Notes under the pieces: model-generated
Databases searched by the model: none
Told to the model about the DNA's origin: nothing
What the model saw: the letters and a program-made list of their open reading frames with translations, nothing else
Position numbers and translations under genes: made by a program
From: Alitta virens
Taxonomy: Eukaryota; Annelida; Polychaeta; Phyllodocida; Nereididae
Reading direction: 5' to 3'
Length of the DNA: 64,000 nt
Assembly: GCA_932294295.1 (NCBI GenBank)
Contig: OW028585.1
Location: 28,814,720-28,878,719 of the forward strand
Shown: positions 58,001 through 64,000 of the stretch, one piece after another
Position numbering within the stretch: the stretch's first letter is position 1
Layout: each line of letters opens with the position of its first letter

Positions 58001-61000
58001 TGAAGATAATACATAGACTGGAACTGACTTGTGTTTATTAAGAAAATCTTTGGAAAAACTAGTAGATTATAGATTGTATACACTAGAGTAGTTGTAGACA
58101 CTAGACTTTGTTTTGTAATGTTGTATGTTTTGTATGTTTGTTTTGTAATATTAATGACACATGTATCAATTCCTGATATCCAGTTTGTCAAATAAAACTA
58201 TATACTCTAACTTCAGTACTAGGGCAATCTTCAATTAAAATTCAAAGTTGCCTTGATAGTGAGGCAGTTCAACTAGTGAGGTCATTCAAAAGATTTACAG
58301 GTTTGTTGAGATATTATAATCCAAATTGTTTCAAAAAAGTTATTTGTTTTAGGGTACTAAAGTATGATATGCATTGTTTTTGGTAAAAACATAAATGCAA
58401 CAAGTATATATAAAGAGCTCAACCAAATTTCTTTGTCCTACTGAAATTGGGCAAAGTATCTGGTATAAAGTATGATGTGGTTTTAAAGTACAGTAACCAA
58501 CACCAAAGTTATGGCCGTCAATTGGCTTACCGGCGTTAATAACAATGACCAGAGGTGGATCCAAACATTCTAAATAACAAGAACGATAGATATGTCCATC
58601 TTCTAAAAGTTTTCCGTGTCAGAATGCTTTGGGTCCGTCCCTGGCCGTCGTTATTAACGACAACAAGTCTATTGATGGCGCAAAATTCACTGTCGGATAC
58701 TGTACAACTACTATTTGCAACTTATGTAAGTACTAGTTTTTCCTACACAAAATATAATCTGACTCAAATATCGGTTTGATTTACAAAAAGCTTCTCATCT
58801 TACTTCCAAGACTGCGGACAGTGGTCTTCGTGAATTGAAAGGATGACCCGAAGGTCAACAGGAAGTGGATCCATCAACCACTTGAGGACTTCGTGGCTCT
58901 GCAAATCAATATCAGCATTGTCATCAGTATTATACAATATTTTATAGGGTGCCATTTTTATCTGTCATTTAGACCGGTCCATCAGTCCCTACATCTGAGT
59001 TTTATCTGTCTTTTAGAAGCCAAATTCTGTTGTTCTCAAATTTGAAATTCCATCTCAATACCATTGTAAAAATGACAGTATAGAATCAAATAGACTAGAC
59101 AAGAATGGTTGGGGTGGATTAGGGCTTTCCTTACATCCTACATTTCTGCACCTGATGGGCTAATTAGGACAGGCAGGGACAATGGCAATGAGATGAAGGA
59201 TGAAACAGCCATCCAACTTAGGCTCGTCCGGGAGTCGAACCCGGGACTTTTGGGAGTCCAGTGCGCTACCACGAAGCTAGGCCCTTCGACCGACTAGAAT
59301 AGAATATTGAGCGGTCAATAACATTCTATCCAATGGGGAGAATAGTACCACAAGAGGTCACTGACACCATAGCAGAGGAGTATTGTTTGATGATGTCATC
59401 TATATTGTGACGTCATCCATGCAACAATGATGTTGTGACAACATCTTATTGTTTTTTATGTACTACGGTCGTAGTGCCCCCTGTAGGCTCTGTTGCTTTT
59501 TCTCCCCATTGCACTGGCGCCTCTAGGCCTCAAAATATTCTTTAAATAACAAGAAGACTCTGGCATCTCACCTGGAAACTGTGCATCGAGTCAATAACGA
59601 GGACGACTCCACCGGGGACTTTAGTTGAGACTTTTTCCAGCCATCTTGGAAATTCCTCGACTAGCCGAACAGGATCGCAAGTCAAGGCAGGAGGAGACGT
59701 CACGTGTTGCATTAACTTGAAAGAAAAACGAGGCAAATTATTCTAATGTAAAAATTGGTATTACTAATTAAATCTGTGTTTTGGCTGCACAAGCATCACC
59801 TGGCGATATTAATCGCTGAACAAGGTAGAAAACAATAATAAAAGAGTAGGTGATGCACTCCCACCGGGATTTGTAAAACCTTCAGTCATCCAGGAATGGC
59901 TTGACCAGTGACCACAATTTGCATGCAAAAGCAAGTGTCTTATCTAAAGTCAGTGCCTGTTGCCTATCAGTACCGCAGCCGTTTTTAGAATTTTTCATTG
60001 CAGCTGAATATTCCGTATCCCAGTAAGGCGCACTGCCATCTTATTATTAGCATACCACATATTTTAATGATTGTATTTGCCAGCTAAGACATGTGGTTTC
60101 AGTTGTCATTTCATTTGGATCAGTTTCTGCATTTTAACCCCTTTGCTTCTTTCGTATCCTAAATGTTCCGTACATAGTTTTTTTATTAATAGCATTATTT
60201 ATCTATAGAGAGAGAACTGGTAAAATTAAAAGCGGTTTTCGAATAGATATTCAAGCAAAATACCTGTCCAGTTAATCTGCGAATCATGAGCACAGGATCG
60301 GCACTGCACGATGTCCTACTTCCCACCAGGTGGTACAAAACAATGCCCGATGACGACCTCTGTTGTTGAAGCTCCATCCTACAATTACAAAGTTACTAAT
60401 TTTACTCTTATTCGTCGATTATACAAATCACCCACTACACAGTAACAAAACTGGGAATGGATCACTTTGGCCGTTTATGACAGGTAGCCATTCAATGAGG
60501 GGCTAAAATAATTCATGATTAAACCGTCTGGGGAAGTTGGAAGTGGTTGTTTATTTTGAAAGGTGGGTGGTCTAATAGCAAGACGCTCGCCTGCTCCTCT
60601 AAAGGACCCGCCCGGGCACCCTTCAAGAGCAACATCCCAGCTGGATGTCGTTCGGATGAGACATTAAATTGGCGTTACTTGGTTCTCAGTGTCTATGCTG
60701 AGGCAAGTAAAAGATCCCACCCATGGGGTAAATGTGTAACATGGGTGAACTCCTCTCTCTAACCTCAACAATCAACCCTTGATAGCAGCAAGAACTTGCC
60801 TTAGAGGGCTGCACTTTCCATATCTATCTATCTGTCTATAATATATAGCAGGTGACCATTCTTTAAGGTTAATTGTTTGGGGTAGGGTTGACTCCACAGC
60901 AAAGGCTCTTCATTACATACAGAGGCAGACCGAAAGCTCTTCGTTACATAGAGGCAGACATAATGGTGAGATGACAGGTTTTGGAGCTCACACCACTTTA

Positions 61001-63817
61001 GATATTTACTCCATAGATGAGGTCTTTTATTTGCCCCAGAATAGGTACAGAAGCTCTGCTAATTTAATCCTTCATGCAAATGATTCCACGTTGAATTTAA
61101 CTCATGATGTTCATTTTGATGGTTGCCCCCCGACAATTCTCATTTCAATTGTATTCAACTTACGCCCAATTATCTGTTAAATGCAATAAAGAAGTATACT
61201 CGAAATTCACCACAATCAGCGAAAATTCGCCATCCGTAAAACACCCCGAAATTATGCATTTTCCAGTTAGTAACCAGAATATTTTTTCTGTAACTAATCG
61301 TGTATGTCCTTAGAGATGTTTTTATACAAAAAAAATCCAACAGAATAGTCAGTTTTGAGCAGTTTTAGGGGGGTGGCGAATTTCGCTGTTTGGCAAATTT
61401 GCTGCTGCCGTCAGTGTAAAGTTAGGATCAAATTACCATTTCGCGAGTAATAGAGATTTTCCGCAGCCGTAAGTACCCGTAACTAATAATGGAGGAAGAG
61501 GTCCTGGGGCGGCAATGTGGGCGAAGAGACGTTCGTAATACTGTAAAGAAAATAACATTTTTATATGAATTTAACTAGTGGTAACACACAACATGGCATA
61601 CAATATTATCAATTATGTTATAGAAATATCCTACCCAAAATAAATTTCCATAATTCCAAGTTTTTTCTTACAGCTAATTCAGAAAGTATTTCTGGTCAGT
61701 AAAACCAAGAAATTAAAGATAAAATGCTTGGCCTTTAATACTGCTGTGTTTCATCGATAAGGCTCACAAAAAATATGCATAATCCAATATTCACTTTGCT
61801 TCAATCTACCAATACTTGATTTTTCCAAATCATCATGGTCGTAACATTTGAGTTATTTCAAGACTTACCTGTTCAAAGGCCAGCTCACAAGAGGATTTTG
61901 AAACGAGGTTCAAAGCTTGGAATTGCTCGTAATCCTGTTTAGGATCCCACAAACATCCCCCGCAGAGCATCTCTGGTCCTTCTAAGAGACTTTCCGCCAA
62001 GTCGCGGTCTTTCTTGTTGTCGAGGCCCAGTTCCTGGACAAAATAGATCACCACATCATTACGTCTGCCTCTGGAAGCTGGTCATATAAGCTGACTAGGC
62101 TTCAGACGATGACATTAACATGGATTCATATTACCCGCCTAATCATAGATTTTAATAAGATTAATTTTATTTTATCAATTAAAATCCTTGTTTTGTGTGA
62201 GTATAATAAGTTCCAAGGAGTTCGAATTTGATTTTCTGAACTTGTAGGCCATCAGATGCTGTTCTATAATGATATTAATATTCTTAACTTATCTTCATCA
62301 TATTTATTGGTTTCTACAAATGGACTGTAAGCTTCAACCAACTTTGACGGTTTCAGTAACTCCCCCTATTTAACTATTCTAATGTCACATCTTTAACCAA
62401 AAAATTATTCCCAATATACGTATAAACTTTAGCATACTAGGGAACATGTTCCATAGAATACACAATAGACTATTGCAAAATCTTACAGCTCGTAAAACTT
62501 TGTCGATTTGAGTGTAAACAAACTGCGCTGCCTGTTGCGGTGAGCTGTAACTTTCCAAAACTTTGCAATATCCACTTTCCACTATTTTCTTTTTCACTTC
62601 CTCCGTTTCTGAAGCTTTCCTAGAATCAATAAACAAAATATAATTTGTAAGCAATAATTCCTATGGCAGTACCACTTCAAGGACAGCTTAATGTACATCA
62701 AAATTCAAACTTTAGTTATAATCACTACATGAAAAAAGATGTGTATTATTTTGCGACCCATCACTATGTTCTGTGCCCTTTTATAATCCAAATTACAGAA
62801 ATGGGAACACTACCCAAGAATGTACTTATTAAAACAATATCAAGCTACAAGCATGTATGACAATATTATTTCTATTACTGTAAAGGTAACAAACGAATGT
62901 TCTGTAGAACAAGTCAGTGAAATTTGCGTTGTCAACGAAGTTGCGGTCGATTATAATGACATTCAGGACAGAATCCACAACATTCTAGATGACAAGACTG
63001 ATAGATAGGTCCCTCGACCCTCATCCATAATCTTTCCCGGTCGGAATGTTTTGGTTCCGCCCCTGACCATCATTATTATCGCCAGTAACTTCGTTGACAA
63101 CGCAAATTTCACTAACGGTGGTGGGTGAATTAGGGTATTACGTCCTGTATTTCTGTACCAATTGGGCTCATTAGGACAGGCAGGTACCATGGCAATGGGA
63201 TGATAGATGAAACCGCCATCCAACTTAGGCCCGACCGGGAATTGAACCCGGGACCCAGTGGTTGGCAACCCAGTGCACTACCACTGAGCTAGGCCCCCCA
63301 CCCAATTTCACTAACTGGTACTGTAATTAAAATAAGTCGACTCTAAATGTGATTATTGGACGAGTTTTCAATGACAGCAATACAAAGATGGTGTCCAAAA
63401 AAACAACCTCTTGCTGCGATTCGACTTCTCCTTCTCTCTGAAAGCGAACACAGCGGGTTTGATACCAGGGTTGTCCAGGTGAGCCATCCGGCATTCTAAC
63501 TCCGTATATCTGAAATAAAGCATGTCCTTATTAAAATCTGTACATATACTATTTAGTGAAATCAAAAATGATGAGGCCATTTGTAATTTTTATCATGTTG
63601 TTTACAACAGATCACAGCGATAGTGACAATGCGGGTCCAGAAAAAGCTTCAACTATCGGTCAAATAGCCCAATGAAAAATATCATCAGGCAGTTTAGAAA
63701 TGCAATATTTGAAACAAACATGATTAATTAGTAAATACAAACCTATCTAAATGCTCGGCTAAGAAACAAACAAACACTGAAGACTGTTCTATTCGTCTTC
63801 TGCGAGCCTCTATTTGG
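45964..63817 (-). CDS. NPHP3: Nephrocystin-3 gene, 5'-incomplete, 22 exons
   Basis: Nephrocystin-3 is a ciliary protein (inversin compartment) linked in vertebrates to nephronophthisis, left-right patterning and Wnt/planar polarity control. The 22 exons total 2,914 nt and join in frame into 970 codons plus stop; every junction was phase-checked. Visible order: TIR/DUF4062-like segment (about 1-103), linker, P-loop NTPase with Walker A GTYGCGKS (about 180-187) and Walker B-like VVLVIDS (about 268-274), the helical region after the NTPase (about 310-505), a helical linker (about 505-610) and TPR repeats (about 613-950), then a short polar tail. Vertebrate orthologues have about 1,330 residues, so about 300-350 N-terminal residues, including the coiled coil, lie outside the window. 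The span given is the gene; coding parts are the exons listed separately. Confidence 0.95.
46619..46922. mobile_element. Foldback MITE family K (NPHP3 intron 21)
   Basis: 304 bp. The left arm CTACGTATGACCAGGTACGT and the complement of the right arm, CTGCGTATGACCACGTATGA, pair, continuing into CAAAAATTGG / CAAATTTTGT. No coding capacity. Confidence 0.8.
47046..47429. mobile_element. Foldback MITE family L (NPHP3 intron 21)
   Basis: About 384 bp. TATTTACTAGAACAAAAGCC at the left pairs with the complement of CGTTTGTTCGAGTAAATA at the right. The interior has direct copies of GAGGTGGGCCTCTAT near 47,112, 47,129 and 47,389. Confidence 0.78.
47445..48165 (+). pseudogene. LINE 3' fragment in NPHP3 intron 21 (antisense)
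   Basis: The plus-strand frame from about 47,470 reads [40 protein letters not shown] and [20 protein letters not shown] to a frameshift near 47,840. After the shift [19 protein letters not shown] continues to TAA at 47,983. YG-Q-WN, RRIL-(V/L)P-TH--LLP and CRF-KF are recurrent features of LINE ORF C-termini. AATAAA at 48,139 and an A-run end it. It lies opposite to the host gene. Confidence 0.8.
48346..48471 (-). CDS. NPHP3: NPHP3 exon 21 (one TPR)
   Basis: Exactly 126 nt, phase 0 at both ends. It encodes one 42-residue repeat starting [20 protein letters not shown]. Acceptor TTTTCCCAG, donor CAG|GTAGGT. Confidence 0.95.
49156..49281 (-). CDS. NPHP3: NPHP3 exon 20 (one TPR)
   Basis: 126 nt, phase 0/0. 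Encodes [20 protein letters not shown] through NLAVLHSQQ, again one 42-residue repeat. Donor CAG|GTAAGG. Confidence 0.95.
49668..49736 (-). CDS. NPHP3: NPHP3 exon 19
   Basis: 69 nt, phase 0/0. Encodes [23 protein letters not shown], the second half of a TPR. Acceptor TGTTTTAG, donor ATG|GTAAAA. It is too short to show as a long open frame. Confidence 0.92.
50004..50175 (-). CDS. NPHP3: NPHP3 exon 18
   Basis: 172 nt. The first base completes a codon, then [16 protein letters not shown] ... [12 protein letters not shown] ... ALQIRLK. Covers one TPR and the first half of the next. Donor AAG|GTAAAA. Confidence 0.94.
50228..50433. mobile_element. Foldback MITE family E, copy 1
   Basis: TACTGTAACCGACACGTTGT..GGCC at the left pairs with GGCCACAACTTCCGTGTCAG at the right. 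The inner arms contain CGGCGTTAATAACGATGGCC and GGTCATTAGCAACACCCGGC. It sits in the intron just 5' of exon 18. Confidence 0.8.
50552..50877 (+). mobile_element. MITE family D, copy 4
   Basis: AATAGAGTCTTTTCAC start; CTCGTTTTGCTTTTCAGACA; GGGAACTTTTTCAGCCAATA; ends AATCCCCTATAA. The start supports the terminal inverted repeat inferred for the family. Confidence 0.82.
50889..51001. mobile_element. Foldback MITE family A, copy 6
   Basis: Right end GCACATTTGGCCATG followed by TA; left end degraded to GAACTAAATGTGCTACATG. It lies 65 bp from NPHP3 exon 17. Confidence 0.8.
51066..51202 (-). CDS. NPHP3: NPHP3 exon 17
   Basis: 137 nt from [20 protein letters not shown] to [12 protein letters not shown]. 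The segment [13 protein letters not shown] is closely conserved in NPHP3. Acceptor TTCCACAG, donor ACA|GTGAGT; two bases carry over to exon 18. Confidence 0.95.
51293..51368 (-). CDS. NPHP3: NPHP3 exon 16
   Basis: 76 nt, split codon then [25 protein letters not shown]. Donor ACT|GTAAGT. The Arg-rich linker between TPRs is less conserved than its neighbours. Confidence 0.9.
51965..52206 (-). CDS. NPHP3: NPHP3 exon 15 (first full TPRs)
   Basis: 242 nt. [20 protein letters not shown] then [31 protein letters not shown] and [13 protein letters not shown]. Donor AAA|GTAAGT. The opposite-strand frame at 51,930-52,235 is its shadow. Confidence 0.95.
52265..52435 (+). mobile_element. SINE-like family B, copy 7
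   Basis: CCTCAGCGAATGGGCTGTAC, ATTCATATAAGCTGACAAGG and CAGTCGCATTGAGACAATAC with an ACAAT-rich tail, as in copy 2. The 5' half is degraded. It lies between NPHP3 exons 14 and 15. Confidence 0.6.
52517..52614 (-). CDS. NPHP3: NPHP3 exon 14
   Basis: 98 nt. [20 protein letters not shown] then [12 protein letters not shown]. Acceptor TTGTTTCAG, donor GAG|GTGAGT. Confidence 0.94.
52675..52735. repeat. (CTAT)n microsatellite
   Basis: About 14 units preceded by (ATCA)n, in the intron between NPHP3 exons 13 and 14. Confidence 0.92.
52802..53025 (-). CDS. NPHP3: NPHP3 exon 13
   Basis: 224 nt. [20 protein letters not shown] ... [27 protein letters not shown]. The DELPWL and S-YWQ-like positions are family landmarks. 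Donor CAA|GTAAGC. Confidence 0.94.
54075..54300 (+). mobile_element. TIR element N, left copy (NPHP3 intron)
   Basis: 226 bp. The ends GGCAACGGTTTTTTAATCTT and AAGATCAAAAAACCATGGCC are imperfect terminal inverted repeats. TAA stands on both sides (54,072-54,074 and 54,301-54,303), a 3-bp duplication as made by Harbinger-type transposases. It holds CACCGCCGGCCAAACTTTTG. Confidence 0.82.
54725..54940 (-). mobile_element. TIR element N, right copy, inverted
   Basis: 216 bp, the reverse-orientation partner of the copy at 54,075 with about 220-bp arms of high similarity. Ends GGCCACGGTTTTTTGATCTT and AAGATCAAAAAACCATTGCC; AAA on both sides. Confidence 0.82.
55988..56082 (-). CDS. NPHP3: NPHP3 exon 12
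   Basis: 95 nt. [20 protein letters not shown] ... [10 protein letters not shown]. Acceptor CATTTCAG, donor GTG|GTACGT. A 2.96-kb intron follows. Confidence 0.92.
56540..56704 (-). CDS. NPHP3: NPHP3 exon 11
   Basis: 165 nt, phase 0/0. [20 protein letters not shown] ... [17 protein letters not shown]. It resembles the winged-helix-like region after the NTPase (SRNGLTE-EL). Donor CAG|GTATGA. Confidence 0.95.
57155..57290 (-). CDS. NPHP3: NPHP3 exon 10
   Basis: 136 nt. [20 protein letters not shown] then [16 protein letters not shown]. Donor AAG|GTGAAA. Confidence 0.93.
57555..57680. mobile_element. Small foldback element in NPHP3 intron
   Basis: GGGGAAGCCGCACACCGGTC..ACTACC pairs with GGTAATGACCGGCATGCAGC-TTCCCCC. 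The centre has GTGATGTCATCAATG and GATGACGTCATC. It is about 115 bp between arms. Confidence 0.7.
57800..57985 (-). CDS. NPHP3: NPHP3 exon 9
   Basis: 186 nt. [20 protein letters not shown] ... [20 protein letters not shown]. The HC-SA-TC-PLYV stretch is a strong family match. Donor TCG|GTAAGT. Confidence 0.95.
58017..58204 (+). mobile_element. Repeat family F, copy 2
   Basis: Nearly identical to 1,338-1,512, with about 13 extra bases from a local TTTGTATG duplication. It ends with the same CAAATAAAACTATAT. Near-identity over 175 bp at 56 kb distance suggests recent dispersal. Confidence 0.8.
58490..58707. mobile_element. Foldback MITE family E, copy 2
   Basis: TACAGTAACCAACACC..GGCCGTCAATTGG on the left pairs with the complement of TGTCGGATACTGTAC at the right. 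The central arms share CGTTAATAAC-ATGACCAG / CTGGCCGTCGTTATTAACG. Confidence 0.8.
58804..58898 (-). CDS. NPHP3: NPHP3 exon 8
   Basis: 95 nt, not visible as a long open frame. [20 protein letters not shown] then [21 protein letters not shown] is conserved in NPHP3. Acceptor ATTTGCAG, donor GAA|GTAAGA. Confidence 0.95.
59107..59291 (-). mobile_element. SINE family A, copy 2
   Basis: Minus strand: GGGCCTAGCTTCGTGGTAGC (A box), CCCGGGTTCGACTCCCGG (B box), GAGCCTAAGTTGGATGGCTG. It is flanked by GACTAGACAAGAAT (59,093-59,106) and GACTAGAATAGAAT (59,292-59,305), a 14-bp duplication with two mismatches. Confidence 0.9.
59572..59715 (-). CDS. NPHP3: NPHP3 exon 7 (Walker B)
   Basis: 144 nt, phase 0/0. 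[48 protein letters not shown]. The hydrophobic strand followed by D is the Walker B equivalent. The second acidic position seen in the human protein (DSID) is occupied by His here. Acceptor CTTTCAAG. Confidence 0.95.
60264..60378 (-). CDS. NPHP3: NPHP3 exon 6
   Basis: 115 nt. [20 protein letters not shown] then [18 protein letters not shown], the strand-helix after the P-loop. Acceptor AATTGTAG, donor CAG|GTATTT. Confidence 0.94.
60545..60760 (+). mobile_element. SINE-like family B, copy 8 (best 5' half)
   Basis: AGGTGGGTGGTCTAATAGCA, GGACCCGCCCGGGCACCC, CCAGCTGGATGTCGTTCGGA-TGAGACATTAA, CTCAGTGTCTATGCTGAGGC, CCCACCCATGGGGTAAATG. The 3' tail is missing. Confidence 0.7.
60895..61045 (-). mobile_element. 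SINE-like family B, copy 9
   Basis: ACAGAGGCAGAC..ATAATGGTGAGATGACAGG..GAGCTCACACCAC..GAGGTCTTTTATTTGCCCC, in reverse orientation. A short AGAGGCAGAC segment is duplicated at its edge. Confidence 0.6.
61437..61540 (-). CDS. NPHP3: NPHP3 exon 5 (P-loop)
   Basis: 104 nt, not visible as a long open frame. [20 protein letters not shown] then [15 protein letters not shown]. The Walker A motif G-X4-GKS is complete. Acceptor CTTTACAG, donor ATG|GTAATT. Confidence 0.96.
61869..62033 (-). CDS. NPHP3: NPHP3 exon 4
   Basis: 165 nt, phase 0/0. [20 protein letters not shown] ... [18 protein letters not shown] ... SSCELAFEQ. The linker between the TIR-like part and the NTPase. Donor CAG|GTAAGT. Confidence 0.93.
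62046..62112 (+). mobile_element. SINE-like family B, copy 10 fragment
   Basis: ATCATTACGTCTGCCTCTGG..GGTCATATAAGCTGACTAGG-CTTCAGAC, the 3' core only. It starts 12 bp from the acceptor of NPHP3 exon 4, so it lies within the branch-point region of that intron. Confidence 0.65.
62487..62619 (-). CDS. NPHP3: NPHP3 exon 3
   Basis: 133 nt. [20 protein letters not shown] then [20 protein letters not shown]. Acceptor GATTCTAG, donor GCT|GTAAGA. Confidence 0.92.
62908..63320. mobile_element. Foldback MITE family E, copy 3, split by SINE A
   Basis: Left arm AGTGAAATTTGCGTTGTCAA-CGAAGTT pairs with AACTTCGTTGACAACGCAAA-TTTCACT before the SINE. The last bases of the right end (TGGTACTG) follow the SINE. 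Confidence 0.82.
63117..63303 (-). mobile_element. SINE family A, copy 3 (inside MITE E)
   Basis: Minus strand: GGGGGGCCTAGCTCAGTGGT-AG (A box), CCCGGGTTCAATTCCCGG (B box), GGGCCTAAGTTGGATGGCGG and a body ending CACCC. AATTTCACTAAC occurs on both sides (63,105-63,116 and 63,304-63,315): an exact 12-bp target duplication. Confidence 0.93.
63408..63509 (-). CDS. NPHP3: NPHP3 exon 2
   Basis: 102 nt. [20 protein letters not shown] then [26 protein letters not shown] is typical of the TIR/DUF4062-like region. The donor is GAG|GTTGTT, weak but phase-consistent with exon 3. Confidence 0.85.
63743..63817 (-). CDS. NPHP3: NPHP3 exon 1 of those in the window
   Basis: 75 nt. [20 protein letters not shown] then EHLDR, joining in phase to exon 2. 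Acceptor TTTCTTTCCAG, donor TAG|GTTTGT. Upstream exons lie beyond 64,000; 63,818-64,000 reads as intron. Confidence 0.85.
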   Translation of the reverse strand, partial: PNRGSQKTNRTVFSVCLFLSRAFR

Positions 63818-64000
63818 CTGGAAAGAAACTGCAACAAACGAGAAAAGTCAACGGAAACGTTTTCAAAAGTTATCACAATTCTTTATTATTAGGGAAAGAA
63901 ATTCCATCTTGGATAATGAGCTTAATACATTGGGTGCAATAATATCAACTAAATTTACAGTCGGGCCCAAAAGTTGACATACACCGGAGCAGAATAGAGT

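Noticed and set aside
63818..64000. Further NPHP3 exon at the right edge
   Set aside because: No frame with family resemblance and a CT...AC-bounded block (acceptor and donor on the minus strand) is visible; it reads as intron.

Overview
The window is metazoan nuclear DNA. It has a spliced, AT-rich gene with GT-AG introns, degenerate non-LTR retrotransposons, a Ty3/gypsy-type LTR element, tRNA-headed SINEs and many foldback MITE-like elements. The one host gene encodes the ciliary protein nephrocystin-3. Together these suggest a repeat-rich aquatic invertebrate, but I cannot name the phylum from sequence alone. All calls were made by eye. Splice sites of the host gene were checked for reading phase from exon to exon; repeat edges are usually good to about 5-20 bases.

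Positions 1-45,200 hold no host gene that I can support. They are a mosaic of (a) GATA/CTAT microsatellites; (b) a 17-bp minisatellite family (AAGACCACCTCACTATT and derivatives) that recurs in about ten arrays of both orientations; (c) other minisatellites of 26, about 32, 32/64 and 38 bp; (d) MITE-like inverted-repeat elements (families A, D, H, I, J, M here); (e) SINE-like families A, B and C; (f) decayed 3' ends of LINEs at 12.5, 18.2-19.9, 28.3-29.35 and 31.7-32.3 kb; and (g) a compact LTR retrotransposon at 39,759-42,354. The LTR element has 133-bp LTRs that read as identical and a 728-codon Gag-protease-RT frame, but it lacks RNase H and integrase.

Positions 45,964-63,817 (minus strand) carry 22 exons of an NPHP3 orthologue: 970 codons from the TIR/DUF4062-like region through the P-loop NTPase to the C-terminal TPR array and stop codon. 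The 5' part of the gene lies beyond the right edge of the window. Its introns hold MITE families A, D, E, K and L, an inverted pair of 220-bp elements, SINE A and B copies and an antisense LINE fragment.

The most interesting structure is in how the repeats nest. Two different TIR elements (32,988-34,614 and 44,597-45,214) contain internally amplified minisatellites. For the first, an unamplified sister copy is present at 37,856-38,115. LINE fragments sit inside the 17-bp minisatellite arrays. MITEs and SINEs sit inside LINEs and other MITEs with target-site duplications that can still be read, so insertion order and exact element ends can be inferred from this window alone.
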